From Bacteroidales bacterium (lineage in GTDB: Bacteria; Bacteroidota; Bacteroidia; Bacteroidales; WCHB1-69), in NCBI GenBank assembly GCA_024685175.1, contig JAIKWD010000003.1:1-64000 (forward strand): DNA of 64,000 nucleotides, in the 5' to 3' direction. The first letter of the stretch is position 1. Each line of letters begins with the position of its first letter. Positions 15,577-23,960 of the stretch are shown one piece after another. Made by a program: the position numbers and the translations under genes. The notes below the pieces were generated by a model. That model was not told the DNA's origin. It searched no databases and saw only the letters and a program-made list of their open reading frames with translations.

Positions 15577-16146
15577 TTGAACACAACGCCTTACGACCAC
15601 AGACCTAAACAATTCGGTCCCCGTAACAAAAAGGAAGCCCAGCACAGAATCAACAACTATATCACGGCACAAACCGTGCGAGTGGTGGGTGAGAATTTCG
15701 AACCCAAAATCGTTTCCCTGCGTGAAGCCCTAGCCATTGCTGATCAATATGAGCTGGACTTAGTGGAAATTTCCCCCAATGCCAATCCGCCCGTATGCAA
15801 GGTGATGGATTACCAAAAATACCTATACGAGCAGAAGAAGAAAGCCAAGGAAATCAAGGCCAACAGTGCCAAGACCGTAGTTAAGGAGATCCACATGGGG
15901 CCGCAGACCGACGACCACGACTTCAACTTCAAGTGCGTTCATGCCGAGAAGTTCTTGAAGGATGGTTACAAAGTCAAGGTGATGGTCACTTTCCGTGGCC
16001 GCTCCATCATCTACAAGGACCAAGGCGAGCTTTTGTTGCTCCGCTTTGCGCAGAGTCTGGAGGAGTTTGGCAAGTTGGATCAGATGCCGACCCTGCTTGG
16101 CAAGAACATGACCATCATGATCAGTCCCAAGTCAACCAAGAAATAA
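15577..16146 (+). CDS. infC: Translation initiation factor IF-3, TTG start
   Basis: A 189-residue IF-3, which binds the 30S subunit and checks start-codon pairing. The N-domain (VVGENFEPKIVSLREALAIADQYELDLVEISP), the basic linker (KYLYEQKKKAKEIK) and the C-domain (KEIHMGPQTDDHDFNFK) are all present. The only sensible start is a TTG at 15577, placed seven bases after a good AGGAG Shine-Dalgarno, unusual in this phylum. IF-3 genes in other bacteria use rare start codons so that the factor represses its own translation; the TTG here fits that. It is followed by rpmI and rplT in the universal order. Confidence 0.93.
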   Translation: MNTTPYDHRPKQFGPRNKKEAQHRINNYITAQTVRVVGENFEPKIVSLREALAIADQYELDLVEISPNANPPVCKVMDYQKYLYEQKKKAKEIKANSAKTVVKEIHMGPQTDDHDFNFKCVHAEKFLKDGYKVKVMVTFRGRSIIYKDQGELLLLRFAQSLEEFGKLDQMPTLLGKNMTIMISPKSTKK

Positions 16147-16192
16147 AGAGATGCAGTAAACTCATCATATAAACTTTAAAAACTTAGAAGAA

Positions 16193-16390
16193 ATGCCAAA
16201 AATCAAAACGAAAGCCGCTGCCAAGAAGAGATTCACTCTCACCGGCACCGGAAAAATCAAGAGACATCACGCTTACCACAGCCACATTCTCACGAAGAAA
16301 TCTACGAAGAGAAAACGTAATCTGGCTTACAGCGCTATTGTCGAACCGAATTTGGAACGCACCGTCAAGCAAATGCTTGGTAAGTGCTAA
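16193..16390 (+). CDS. rpmI: 50S ribosomal protein L35
   Basis: A 65-residue L35 of the large ribosomal subunit. It begins [14 protein letters not shown] and has the basic [24 protein letters not shown] core, all diagnostic. It lies 46 bases after infC and before rplT. The Cys at the last position is a small oddity with no known consequence. Confidence 0.97.
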   Translation: MPKIKTKAAAKKRFTLTGTGKIKRHHAYHSHILTKKSTKRKRNLAYSAIVEPNLERTVKQMLGKC

Positions 16391-16488
16391 TTAATTTCAT
16401 TATTAACAATTAAAAATAAAATTTTACCATCAGCCCAATAAGAGTTTAAACAGTTAAACCGCTGACGTAAAAAGAAAGGAACCAATTT
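16391..16488 (+). promoter_or_regulatory. rpmI-rplT spacer with possible hairpins
   Basis: A 98-base AT-rich gap containing a possible stem (tcagc/gctga at about 16431-16466) around an inner inverted repeat gtttaaacagttaaac. L20 represses its own operon through leader RNA in other bacteria; a similar role is possible here but is not shown by the sequence. Confidence 0.25.
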
Positions 16489-16833
16489 ATGCCAAGATCA
16501 GTAAATCACGTTGCTTCAAGAGCAAGAAGAAAAAAGATTTTGAAACGTACCCGTGGGTACTTCGGCAAACGTAGAAACGTTTGGACCGTTGCAGTCAATT
16601 CGTGGGAGAAGGGCCAACAATACGCCTACCGCGACAGAAAGGACAAAAAAGGAACATTCCGCAGCTTGTGGATCACCCGTATTAATGCCGGCGTCCGCCA
16701 GTATGGTATGTCCTATTCCGTCTTCATGGGCAATTTGGCCAAGAAGGGCGTTGAACTCAACCGCAAAGCCCTCGCCGACCTCGCGATGAACAATCCTGAG
16801 GCATTCAAGGCTATCGTCGACTTAGTGAAATAG
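16489..16833 (+). CDS. rplT: 50S ribosomal protein L20
   Basis: A 114-residue L20, an early 23S rRNA-binding assembly protein. The start [18 protein letters not shown] and the following [17 protein letters not shown] region are diagnostic; length is normal. An AAAGGAA sequence upstream may act as a ribosome-binding site. It ends the infC-rpmI-rplT operon, which is closed by the terminator at 16875. Confidence 0.97.
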   Translation: MPRSVNHVASRARRKKILKRTRGYFGKRRNVWTVAVNSWEKGQQYAYRDRKDKKGTFRSLWITRINAGVRQYGMSYSVFMGNLAKKGVELNRKALADLAMNNPEAFKAIVDLVK

Positions 16834-16874
16834 TAGCCCGAGAATTTAAATTGTAATTTGAGTTTACTTTGCAT

Positions 16875-16904
16875 AAAAAAAGCCCGCGTTTCGCGGGCTT
16901 TTTT
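16875..16904. terminator. Intrinsic terminator between rplT and ilvE
   Basis: AAAAAAAGCCCGCG, a short loop and CGCGGGCTTTTTT form a strong symmetric stem with A and T tracts, useful for both the rplT operon (+) and the apt-ilvE unit (-). Confidence 0.85.
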
Positions 16905-16919
16905 GTTGGTTCGTAGCTG

Positions 16920-17942
16920 TTAGCACTCCACGATGGTGCACCAGTGGTGCTTGTCTTCGATCTCGCCGTATTGGATGCCCATCAAGATTTCGCGCATCTT
17001 GACGCTCCACGGACCGGGCTTGCCGTCCTTGGCGATGACATACTCCGTGCCCGTCTCACGATCCTGGATCATGTGGATGGGGGAGATGACGGCGGCGGTG
17101 CCGCAAGCGCCGGCTTCCTCAAAGGTGCCGATCTCATCCAATCTCACGTGGCGTCTCTCGACCACCAGACCGAGGTCCTCGGCGATCTGACGCAAACTCA
17201 TATTGGTGATGGAAGGCAGAATGGAACCGGAGTCTGGAGTGACGTACTTTCCGTCCTTGATGCCGAAGAAGTTGGCGGGACCGGCCTCGTCGATGTAGGT
17301 CTTGGTCTTGGCGTCGGCGAAGATGGAGGCGCTGAAGCCCTCGTGGTGAGCTCTTTCACCGGCACGCAGGGAAGCGGCGTAGTTGCCGCCCACCTTCACG
17401 TGACCCGTACCCAGTGGAGCGGCACGGTCGTAATCCTTGGCGATCTGCATATTCGTCGGCTTGAAACCCTCCTTGAAGTAAGGGCCGACCGGCATTACGA
17501 ACACGATGAAGAGGTACTCGTCGGCGGGCTTCACACCGATGGTGGCGCCCGTGCCGATCAAAAGCGGACGGATGTACAAGGAACCTTCTGTTCCGTAAGG
17601 AGGAATATACTCGGCGTTCAATTTGATGACCTTCTCGAGGGCCTCAAAGAACAACTCTTGCGGAATAGGAGCCAACATAATGGTGTCTGCCGAACTGTTG
17701 AGACGTTTCCAGTTTTCTTCCCAACGGAACAATCTCACTTTTCCGTCTTTGCCGCGGAAGGCCTTCATACCTTCAAAGGCCTCTTGACCGTAATGCAGGC
17801 AGGAAGCGGCCATGTGCATCGGGATGTATTCGTCGGAAGAGACTTCCAATTCGCCCCATTGACCGTTTCTGAAATAGCAACGAACATTGTAATCGGTCTT
17901 CACATAACCGAATGACAAACTTTTCCAATCAATGTTTTTCAT
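16920..17942 (-). CDS. ilvE: Branched-chain amino acid aminotransferase
   Basis: A 340-residue class IV PLP aminotransferase of the BCAT type, which makes Leu, Ile and Val from their keto acids with glutamate. The PLP lysine lies in GTGHVKVGGNYAASL; other signatures are CLHYGQEAFEGMKAFRG, the GSLYIRPLLIGTG segment, and EEAGACGTAAVISPI near the C-terminus. Length matches the larger eukaryote-like BCAT branch common in Bacteroidota. It starts 29 bases after apt on the same strand, so the two probably share a transcript, although their roles are unrelated. Confidence 0.93.
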   Translation of the reverse strand: MKNIDWKSLSFGYVKTDYNVRCYFRNGQWGELEVSSDEYIPMHMAASCLHYGQEAFEGMKAFRGKDGKVRLFRWEENWKRLNSSADTIMLAPIPQELFFEALEKVIKLNAEYIPPYGTEGSLYIRPLLIGTGATIGVKPADEYLFIVFVMPVGPYFKEGFKPTNMQIAKDYDRAAPLGTGHVKVGGNYAASLRAGERAHHEGFSASIFADAKTKTYIDEAGPANFFGIKDGKYVTPDSGSILPSITNMSLRQIAEDLGLVVERRHVRLDEIGTFEEAGACGTAAVISPIHMIQDRETGTEYVIAKDGKPGPWSVKMREILMGIQYGEIEDKHHWCTIVEC

Positions 17943-17971
17943 ATCTTTCGAGTATTTTTATGAATGAATAT

Positions 17972-18484
17972 TTATAGTTTTACCAAACAGTGAACGTTTA
18001 CATCCTGCAACTTGTCGCGGCCCTTGAGGGCGGAGAGTTCGAGCAGGAAGAGCGTGTCTATGGCAGCGGGCTTGAAGTTGTTCACCAGCTGGACAGCAGC
18101 ACGCATCGTGCCCCCCGTGGCCAACACGTCGTCGAAAAGGAGAATACGTTGGTTCTCTCCAATCGCATCCTGATGGATTTCAATCTTGTCGGTGCCGTAT
18201 TCCAGGGCATATTCGGCGGAATAGGTGGCGGCGGGCAGCTTGCCTTTCTTGCGGATGGGCACGAAGGGCACGCCCAACTGCAACGCCAACGTGGGCCCGA
18301 AGAAGAAACCACGCGTCTCCAAGGCGACCACCACATCGGGACGCACCTCCTTGGCCACGGCCATTAAGTCGTCCATTGCACGCTGGAATTCCGCGGCATC
18401 TTTCAACAAAGTGGTGATGTCGTAGAACTTAATGCCTGAAGTAGGAAAATCGTCAATTGTGCGAATTTTGGAAAAATCGAACAT
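17972..18484 (-). CDS. apt: Adenine phosphoribosyltransferase
   Basis: A 170-residue APT that salvages adenine to AMP with PRPP. The PRPP motif ILLFDDVLATGGTM is intact, and the N-terminal SGIKFYDITTLLKD and VVALETRGFFFGPTLA segments are typical. The start at 18484 (MFDFSKIRTIDDFPTSG) is chosen because it matches family N-termini; the frame upstream covers the promoter. It is divergent from ptb and probably the first gene of an apt-ilvE unit. Confidence 0.95.
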   Translation of the reverse strand: MFDFSKIRTIDDFPTSGIKFYDITTLLKDAAEFQRAMDDLMAVAKEVRPDVVVALETRGFFFGPTLALQLGVPFVPIRKKGKLPAATYSAEYALEYGTDKIEIHQDAIGENQRILLFDDVLATGGTMRAAVQLVNNFKPAAIDTLFLLELSALKGRDKLQDVNVHCLVKL

Positions 18485-18511
18485 ATTTATAGCCTCCTTT
18501 TTGAACGTGTG

Positions 18512-18539
18512 CAAAAGTACACTTTTTTTTGTACTTTTG
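18512..18539. promoter_or_regulatory. Palindromic divergent promoters of apt and ptb
   Basis: CAAAAGTA at 18512-18519 is TACTTTTG towards apt; TACTTTTG at 18532-18539 points to ptb. With flanking bases they make a perfect 10-bp inverted repeat (gcaaaagtac / gtacttttgc) around a T-rich centre. Confidence 0.6.
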
Positions 18540-18578
18540 CGGCCTACCCGATTAAATCAATTTTTAAAATACAACGAT

Positions 18579-19481
18579 ATGATTATCACAAAATTAGATC
18601 AATTGGTTGACTTGGTCAAGTCCAAACCTAAAAAGAGACTTGTGGCTGCAAATGCCAACGATGCACACACTATTGAAGCCGTCAACGCCGCTGTAGAACT
18701 CGGCGTGGTGGATGCCACTCTGGTAGGCGACACCGCCGCCATTGAGAAGGTATGCAAAGAGCTGAACATTGACATCAACAAGTTCAAGATCATCCACGAG
18801 ACCGTGGACGTGAAGGCAGCCGCCATCAGTTGCGACCTCATCAACAACGGCGAGGGCGACATCCTGATGAAGGGCCTGCTCCCCACCGACAAATATATGC
18901 GCGCCATCCTCAACAAGGACAAGGGTCTCTGCCCGCCCAAGGCCACCCTTACGCACGTGACCGTCATCGAGAATCCAGCCTACCACAAGCTGCTCACCGT
19001 CGGCGACGTGGCCGTGATCCCCGCCCCTGACTACAAGCAGAAGTCCGTTATCCTGAAATATTTGATCCAAACGGCACAAACCCTCCAAATCGAGAAACCG
19101 AAGGTAGCCTTGATTTGCTGCTCCGAGCAGATGTTGGTCGGCATCCCCGCAAACGTGGATGCAGCCCTGCTCGCCAAGGATGCCGAACGCACCGGTGCCA
19201 AGGCTTTCGTGGAAGGCCCTATCTCCCTTGACCTTGCCATTGACAAGGAGTGCGCTGAAATCAAGAAGTTCCGCAGCGAAGTGGCCGGCGACGCCGACTG
19301 CCTCCTGTTCCCGAACATCGAGACCGGCAATGTGTTCTACAAGTGCTGCACGAAGTTCAACGGTGCTGAACTGGGTGCCTGTCTGATGGGCGCCAAGGTT
19401 CCTTGCGTGCTCTCCTCCCGTGGCGACAGCGCCAAAACCAAAATGTATTCTATCTCCTTGGCAGCCCTGCTCGCCAAGTAG
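18579..19481 (+). CDS. ptb: Phosphate butyryl/acetyltransferase family enzyme
   Basis: A 300-residue member of the phosphate acetyl/butyryltransferase family, which swaps CoA for phosphate on an acyl group. Length and opening (LVDLVKSKPKKRLVAANANDAHTIEAV) fit the short Ptb-like branch rather than the longer Pta. The segment DILMKGLLPTDKYMRAILNKD and the end GACLMGAKVPCVLSSRGDSAKTK are typical. The start at 18579 follows the promoter by 40 bases. No kinase (buk/ackA) is adjacent; the next gene is cdaA, 16 bases on. Acetyl versus butyryl preference cannot be read reliably. Confidence 0.8.
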   Translation: MIITKLDQLVDLVKSKPKKRLVAANANDAHTIEAVNAAVELGVVDATLVGDTAAIEKVCKELNIDINKFKIIHETVDVKAAAISCDLINNGEGDILMKGLLPTDKYMRAILNKDKGLCPPKATLTHVTVIENPAYHKLLTVGDVAVIPAPDYKQKSVILKYLIQTAQTLQIEKPKVALICCSEQMLVGIPANVDAALLAKDAERTGAKAFVEGPISLDLAIDKECAEIKKFRSEVAGDADCLLFPNIETGNVFYKCCTKFNGAELGACLMGAKVPCVLSSRGDSAKTKMYSISLAALLAK

Positions 19482-19497
19482 CAAACGATAACAAACT

Positions 19498-20286
19498 ATG
19501 CCGGAGGCCCTGAGTTTCATCAATTTCCGCATTGTCGACATTCTCGACATCCTGATCGTGGCGGTCCTGCTCTACGAGCTGTACAAGCTCACCAAGGGCA
19601 CCGCCGCCGTCAAGTTGTTTTGGCTTGTCGCCATATTTTATATAGTGTGGAAAGTGATCGCCTACTTCCAGTTCACGATCTTGTCGGAACTGATGGGCGA
19701 ACTCATCAACGTGGGCATTCTGGCCATCATCATCCTGTTCGCCCCCGAGATACGGAAGTTCCTTCTCTATATCGGGGACGGGCGGTTGTTGCGCTTCTTC
19801 AGCGACAAGTTCGGCAAGCAGGAGAAATCCAGTGCCTATAGCGAAGAAGTCGAAGCCGTGTGCGACGCTTGTCGCCACATGTCCAAAAGTATGACCGGCG
19901 CATTGATTGTCTTTGCACGCAAGACCCCTCTTGACGAGTTCCTAAACAGTGGCAAGACCATTGACGCGCTGCCTACTGCCGAGTTGTTGGAGAACATCTT
20001 CTTCAAGAACAGTCCGCTCCACGACGGGGCGGTCATCATCAAGGATCATCGTGTGGCTGCGGCGCGTTGCATCCTGCCGGTGTCCAAGAGCACCAACCTG
20101 CCCCAAGGCACAGGCCTGCGCCATCGTTCCGCGCTGGGTTCCACGGAATTGACCGACGCCCTGGCGGTCGTGGTGTCCGAACAGACGGGCACCATCTCCC
20201 TTTGCAAGAACGGCCAGATCGTGCGTGAATTGACCGCATCCGGGTTGCGCCAGCTGCTGCTCGAGAACCTTACCAAGGAGAATTAG
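19498..20286 (+). CDS. cdaA: Diadenylate cyclase CdaA (c-di-AMP synthase)
   Basis: A 262-residue membrane-bound diadenylate cyclase making c-di-AMP from two ATP. Three N-terminal transmembrane helices (about 12-30, 38-56, 62-82) precede the DAC domain with the catalytic motif LHDGAVII and the ATP-binding GTGLRHRSALG. No YbbR-type regulator lies beside it. It is 16 bases downstream of ptb and seven bases upstream of lplA, so the three form an operon. c-di-AMP in other bacteria controls potassium and cell-wall homeostasis; targets here are not visible. Confidence 0.93.
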   Translation: MPEALSFINFRIVDILDILIVAVLLYELYKLTKGTAAVKLFWLVAIFYIVWKVIAYFQFTILSELMGELINVGILAIIILFAPEIRKFLLYIGDGRLLRFFSDKFGKQEKSSAYSEEVEAVCDACRHMSKSMTGALIVFARKTPLDEFLNSGKTIDALPTAELLENIFFKNSPLHDGAVIIKDHRVAAARCILPVSKSTNLPQGTGLRHRSALGSTELTDALAVVVSEQTGTISLCKNGQIVRELTASGLRQLLLENLTKEN

Positions 20287-20292
20287 CCCGCT

Positions 20293-21276
20293 ATGCGCTA
20301 CCTATGGCTTCCCACCCAATCCCCTTATGTCAACCTCGCCACCGAGGAATATCTGCTCACGCACACCGAAGAGGAGGTGTTTATGCTTTGGCAAAACTGC
20401 GACTCCGTCATCATCGGACGGCATCAGAACACTTTGGCGGAAATCAACAATGATTTTGTAGAAGCCAACAACATCCTTATAGCCAGGCGGTTGACGGGCG
20501 GCGGCGCTGTATTTCACGATTTGGGGAACCTTAATTTTTCATTCATACGCAACGTGGAGCCACACGAGAAGGAAATCGACTTCGCCAAATTCCTGCGCCC
20601 CATCGTCGGCGCACTGCAAGAACTTGGCGTGCCCGCCGCCTTTTCGGGACGGAACGATCTGGTGGTGCACGACAAGAAGATCTCCGGCAATGCGATGGTG
20701 TTCTATGAAAACCGCGTGTTGGAACACGGCACGCTGCTCTTTTCCACCGTGAGCAACAATCTGGTCCAGGCCTTGCGCGTGGACCCGGAGAAGTTCCGCG
20801 ACAAGGCGGTCAAGTCCGTCCGCAGCCGCGTGACCAACATTTCCGAACACTTGCCGCGGCCCATGACCGTTATGGAGTTCAAGGACTATCTGATGAACTA
20901 CATCTTACGTCAGGAAGGCGGGCGGCAGTTGTCGCAGCTTGACGAGCACGAAGTTCAGGCCATTCAACAGCTTGCGAAAGAGAAGTTTTCCACCTGGGCT
21001 TGGAACTATGGCCAGTCGCCCAAATACGCCCTCGACCGTAAGATGCGCACACAGGGGGGAACCGTGCAGGTGGTGATGGACGTGCGCAACGGGATTGTCG
21101 CCGACGTCCATTTCTACGGGGATTTCTTTTTCCGCAAGGACCCCGACCTCTTGGCCCAGGCCTTGATTGGAACGGCCCACACCGAATCCGCGCTGCGCAA
21201 GGCGTTGCAAGGCATTGCCGTCGAGCAGTATTTCAACGGCGTAACACAAGAAGACTTATTGCAAATCCTCGTGTGA
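20293..21276 (+). CDS. lplA: Lipoate-protein ligase
   Basis: A 327-residue lipoate-protein ligase that activates lipoate with ATP and attaches it to E2 or GcvH domains. The catalytic domain shows RRLTGGGAVFHDLGNLNFSFI-type sequence, the lysine segment VVHDKKISGNA and LEHGTLLFS; the C-terminal 100 residues form the accessory domain, so the enzyme is the two-domain bacterial type. It begins seven bases after cdaA and ends the operon, with a terminator 17 bases later. The lipoylated partners are not in this window. Confidence 0.92.
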   Translation: MRYLWLPTQSPYVNLATEEYLLTHTEEEVFMLWQNCDSVIIGRHQNTLAEINNDFVEANNILIARRLTGGGAVFHDLGNLNFSFIRNVEPHEKEIDFAKFLRPIVGALQELGVPAAFSGRNDLVVHDKKISGNAMVFYENRVLEHGTLLFSTVSNNLVQALRVDPEKFRDKAVKSVRSRVTNISEHLPRPMTVMEFKDYLMNYILRQEGGRQLSQLDEHEVQAIQQLAKEKFSTWAWNYGQSPKYALDRKMRTQGGTVQVVMDVRNGIVADVHFYGDFFFRKDPDLLAQALIGTAHTESALRKALQGIAVEQYFNGVTQEDLLQILV

Positions 21277-21292
21277 TTTTTTCGTCAGACAC

Positions 21293-21327
21293 AAAAAAAG
21301 CGACCTCTTTGGGAGGTCGCTTTTTGT
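21293..21327. terminator. Intrinsic terminator between lplA and the porin-like gene
   Basis: AAAAAAAGCGACCTC and GAGGTCGCTTTTTG pair around TTTGG. It closes the ptb-cdaA-lplA operon and can serve the convergent gene at 21347. Confidence 0.85.
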
Positions 21328-21346
21328 ATTTGCGGGATTGTGATTC

Positions 21347-22015
21347 CTAGAAATGGAAACCCAATTTGAAAGCCCAGACGCCAATCTTCATCTGGTTGTT
21401 GGGATAAAGAATGTTGTCTGTCTTTGTGCGCACGTCTTGAGTGCCAAGCCAGTAGTAGTGGGCACCAAGGCTAACGGTTCTGGCAAGGAGGATACCGGCA
21501 CCGACTTGAGAGGCGAATTCTGCACCCATTTTGTATTCAGTGAGTCTGTTCTCCCATCCTTCAGGGGTTTTGAAGAAAAGGTCTGCGCCAATACCGCCTT
21601 CAACCCAGATGCCGAAGACATTGCCGAAGTTGAGGGTGTAGTTGACACCGAGGATGATGGGAACGTTGATGTACATCGGTTTGGTGCAGCTCACTTTGTC
21701 GTACATTTCGCGGATGCTCTTGTCGAGGGAGTTCCACATAGCATCGCCAGCCAAAAAGATGCCCAGACCGCTATCTTCCAAGGCGGTGTTACGGAAGGCG
21801 TAGGTGAACTTCAAGCCGAAGGAAGCGCCAAACATCGCGCCGCCATTTTCACCGAAAGAGTTGAATCCAGGAGCGTAGAGGCTTGGAACGGACTTAAACT
21901 GATGGGTGGGAAGAATGCCACCTAGTTGAAAGGAGACGCCTGCCTTTTGACCTTGTCCAAAAACAGTGGTTAAGCCCAGCAAGAGGGCGACTAAAATAGT
22001 AAATGTCTTTTTCAT
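21347..22015 (-). CDS. Small outer-membrane beta-barrel protein
   Basis: A 222-residue protein with a signal peptide (MKKTFTILVALLLGLTTVFGQ) and alternating polar/hydrophobic strands ending in the aromatic WAFKLGFHF, the terminal signature of an outer-membrane barrel. It resembles the porin/OmpW/OprF-like 'outer membrane beta-barrel' group of Bacteroidota and has about 8-10 strands. No specific function can be read. The start at 22015 is the only one that gives a signal peptide. It has its own -7 box and is divergent from the glycosyltransferase gene. Confidence 0.75.
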   Translation of the reverse strand: MKKTFTILVALLLGLTTVFGQGQKAGVSFQLGGILPTHQFKSVPSLYAPGFNSFGENGGAMFGASFGLKFTYAFRNTALEDSGLGIFLAGDAMWNSLDKSIREMYDKVSCTKPMYINVPIILGVNYTLNFGNVFGIWVEGGIGADLFFKTPEGWENRLTEYKMGAEFASQVGAGILLARTVSLGAHYYWLGTQDVRTKTDNILYPNNQMKIGVWAFKLGFHF

Positions 22016-22041
22016 ATCAATGAAATTTAAAGTTTGAAGTG

Positions 22042-22116
22042 CAAAAATAATAATTTTTTCATGTTTTGCACATCCATCATTAAAAAAACGACAACTGATA
22101 TTTTTTTGTATTTTTG
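22042..22116. promoter_or_regulatory. Divergent promoters of the barrel gene and the glycosyltransferase
   Basis: CAAAAATA at 22042-22049 reads TATTTTTG towards the barrel gene; TATTTTTG at 22109-22116 points to the glycosyltransferase gene, 24 bases before its ATG. Confidence 0.55.
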
Positions 22117-22139
22117 CGCTCTTGATAAAAAACTCCACT

Positions 22140-23150
22140 ATGGCAAAGCTTGCAGTAGTCATCTTAAACTGGAACGGGAAACGTTTTTTAGAGCGTTTTC
22201 TACCTGCTTTAGTCAAGAGCATGCCCGACTACGCCGAGCTCATAGTGGCCGACAACGCCTCTTCCGATGGATCCGTAGATTTTATGCGGCAGCATTATCC
22301 GGACGTGCGCATCATTCTCAATAAACGTAATGAAGGTTTTGCCTTAGGATACAACTTGGCCTTGGAGCAAGTCGAGGCGCAATACTTTTGTCTGCTCAAC
22401 TCTGACATCGAGGTGACGGAGCATTGGATCGAGCCCATCATCGAGATGATGGATGAGAACGAGAAAATTGCGGCTGTCCAGCCCAAGCTGCTTTCTTTTG
22501 ACCGGCGGGACGAGTTTGAGTATGCCGGAGCGGCGGGCGGTTATATTGACAAATACGGATATCCTTTCTGTCGCGGGCGTGTGTTTAGCAAACTAGAGAA
22601 GGACCATGGTCAATACGACACCGAGGCGGACGTATTCTGGGCCTCCGGCGCCGCCATGTTCGTACGTAGCGATGTGTACCGCACCATGGGCGGCCTTGAC
22701 CCCGACTTCTTCGCCCACATGGAGGAGATTGATTTCTGCTGGCGCATTAAAAACACCGGCTATAAAATCAAGGTTAACCCCAAATCCGTCATCTACCATA
22801 TCGGTGGCGGCACCTTGCCCAAAAACAACTCCTACAAGACCTACCTCAACTTCCGCAACAATCTCTATCTACTCCTCAAAAATCTACCCGAGGAGCGCAT
22901 TTTCCGCACTCTTGTCACCAAGTTCTTCCTAGATCAAATAGCGGCCTTTTTCTTCCTTCTGCAAGGCCATTTCAAAGACTTTATTGCAGTCTATAAAGCC
23001 ATGCGTGATTTTTACAAGAATTACGACAAGTGCAAGGCCAAGCGCAACACCTTGCCCAAGCTGGCCTACACCGACACCTACCCGAAATCCGTCGTATTCC
23101 TGCATTATTTCAAAAGAAAAAAGATTTTCAACGGAGAGAGTTTCTCATAA
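22140..23150 (+). CDS. Family 2 glycosyltransferase (rhamnosyltransferase-like)
   Basis: A 336-residue GT2 (GT-A fold) enzyme. It starts AKLAVVILNWNGKRFL, then has the UDP/dTDP-binding DNASSDGSVDF, the metal-binding LLNSDIEV and the acceptor-side sequence ASGAAMFVRSDVYRTMGGLD with the catalytic region EEIDFCWR. This arrangement is close to dTDP-rhamnosyl and related transferases of cell-wall and O-antigen synthesis. A C-terminal part (about 250-336) is amphipathic and may bind the membrane. The 12-base gap to the next ATG links it with a membrane reductase and a lipoprotein. Donor and acceptor are unknown. Confidence 0.88.
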   Translation: MAKLAVVILNWNGKRFLERFLPALVKSMPDYAELIVADNASSDGSVDFMRQHYPDVRIILNKRNEGFALGYNLALEQVEAQYFCLLNSDIEVTEHWIEPIIEMMDENEKIAAVQPKLLSFDRRDEFEYAGAAGGYIDKYGYPFCRGRVFSKLEKDHGQYDTEADVFWASGAAMFVRSDVYRTMGGLDPDFFAHMEEIDFCWRIKNTGYKIKVNPKSVIYHIGGGTLPKNNSYKTYLNFRNNLYLLLKNLPEERIFRTLVTKFFLDQIAAFFFLLQGHFKDFIAVYKAMRDFYKNYDKCKAKRNTLPKLAYTDTYPKSVVFLHYFKRKKIFNGESFS

Positions 23151-23162
23151 AACGTGTTTATC

Positions 23163-23951
23163 ATGGAACTTTTTGCCCAAATATACGATTATATCTTGCT
23201 CACCATGACCGTGTTGGGCGTAGTGGTTTTCATCATCCTACAGTTTGTCACTCCCGCATACGGCATGACTTTCAACAATCGTTGGGGCGTGTCCGTGCGC
23301 AGCAATCTCGGCTGGTTCATCATGGAAGCCCCCGTATTCTTCTCCATGTTCCTCTTGTATTTTATCTCGCTCTACTACAACATTCGTCCCTTCAACATCG
23401 TGACCTTTGTGATGTTTTTTTTCTTTGAGTTTCACTATTTCCAAAGGTCGTTTATCTTTCCTCTATTGATGAAAGGGCAAAGCAAAATGCCGATTTCCAT
23501 CATCATCACAGGATTTATCTTTAACACATTTAACGCCTTCATGCAGGGTGGATGGCTTTTCTATTTCTGTCCGCAGGATGCCTACCCCATTTCTTGGTTC
23601 TGGTCATGGCAGTTCATTCTTGGCACATCTATTTTCCTTTTCGGCATGGTGATCAACATATACGCCGACCGTGTCATCCGCAACTTGCGCAAGGACATCA
23701 CCGACAATAACTACTACTTGCCCATGGGGTGGCCGTTCAACAAGATCAGCTCTGCCAACTATACCGGTGAAATTCTTGAATGGGCTGGATTTGCCCTGCT
23801 CACCTGGTCGATTTCCGGCGCCGTATTCTTGTTGTGGACTTGTGCCAATATCATTCCACGCTCCAAAGCCGTTTACGAGCGCTATACCCAATTCTTCGGC
23901 AAAGAATTTACCGATTTGAAACGTTACAAGCTTTTCCCGGGCATCTATTAA
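23163..23951 (+). CDS. Steroid 5-alpha-reductase family membrane protein
   Basis: A 262-residue polytopic membrane protein with about six to seven helices and the family C-terminal signature: YYLPMGWPFNKISSANYTGEI, then LEWAGFAL and FFGKEFTDLKRYKLFPGIY. In the family this region binds NADPH and reduces a conjugated double bond, in 3-oxo-steroids or polyprenols. The start ATG at 23163 is preferred; a GTG three codons upstream is possible. It lies 12 bases after a glycosyltransferase and 9 bases before a Rieske-like lipoprotein, so a lipid modification role is plausible. The substrate (steroid, isoprenoid, other) is not decided by the sequence. Confidence 0.8.
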   Translation: MELFAQIYDYILLTMTVLGVVVFIILQFVTPAYGMTFNNRWGVSVRSNLGWFIMEAPVFFSMFLLYFISLYYNIRPFNIVTFVMFFFFEFHYFQRSFIFPLLMKGQSKMPISIIITGFIFNTFNAFMQGGWLFYFCPQDAYPISWFWSWQFILGTSIFLFGMVINIYADRVIRNLRKDITDNNYYLPMGWPFNKISSANYTGEILEWAGFALLTWSISGAVFLLWTCANIIPRSKAVYERYTQFFGKEFTDLKRYKLFPGIY

Positions 23952-23960
23952 TCCAACACC

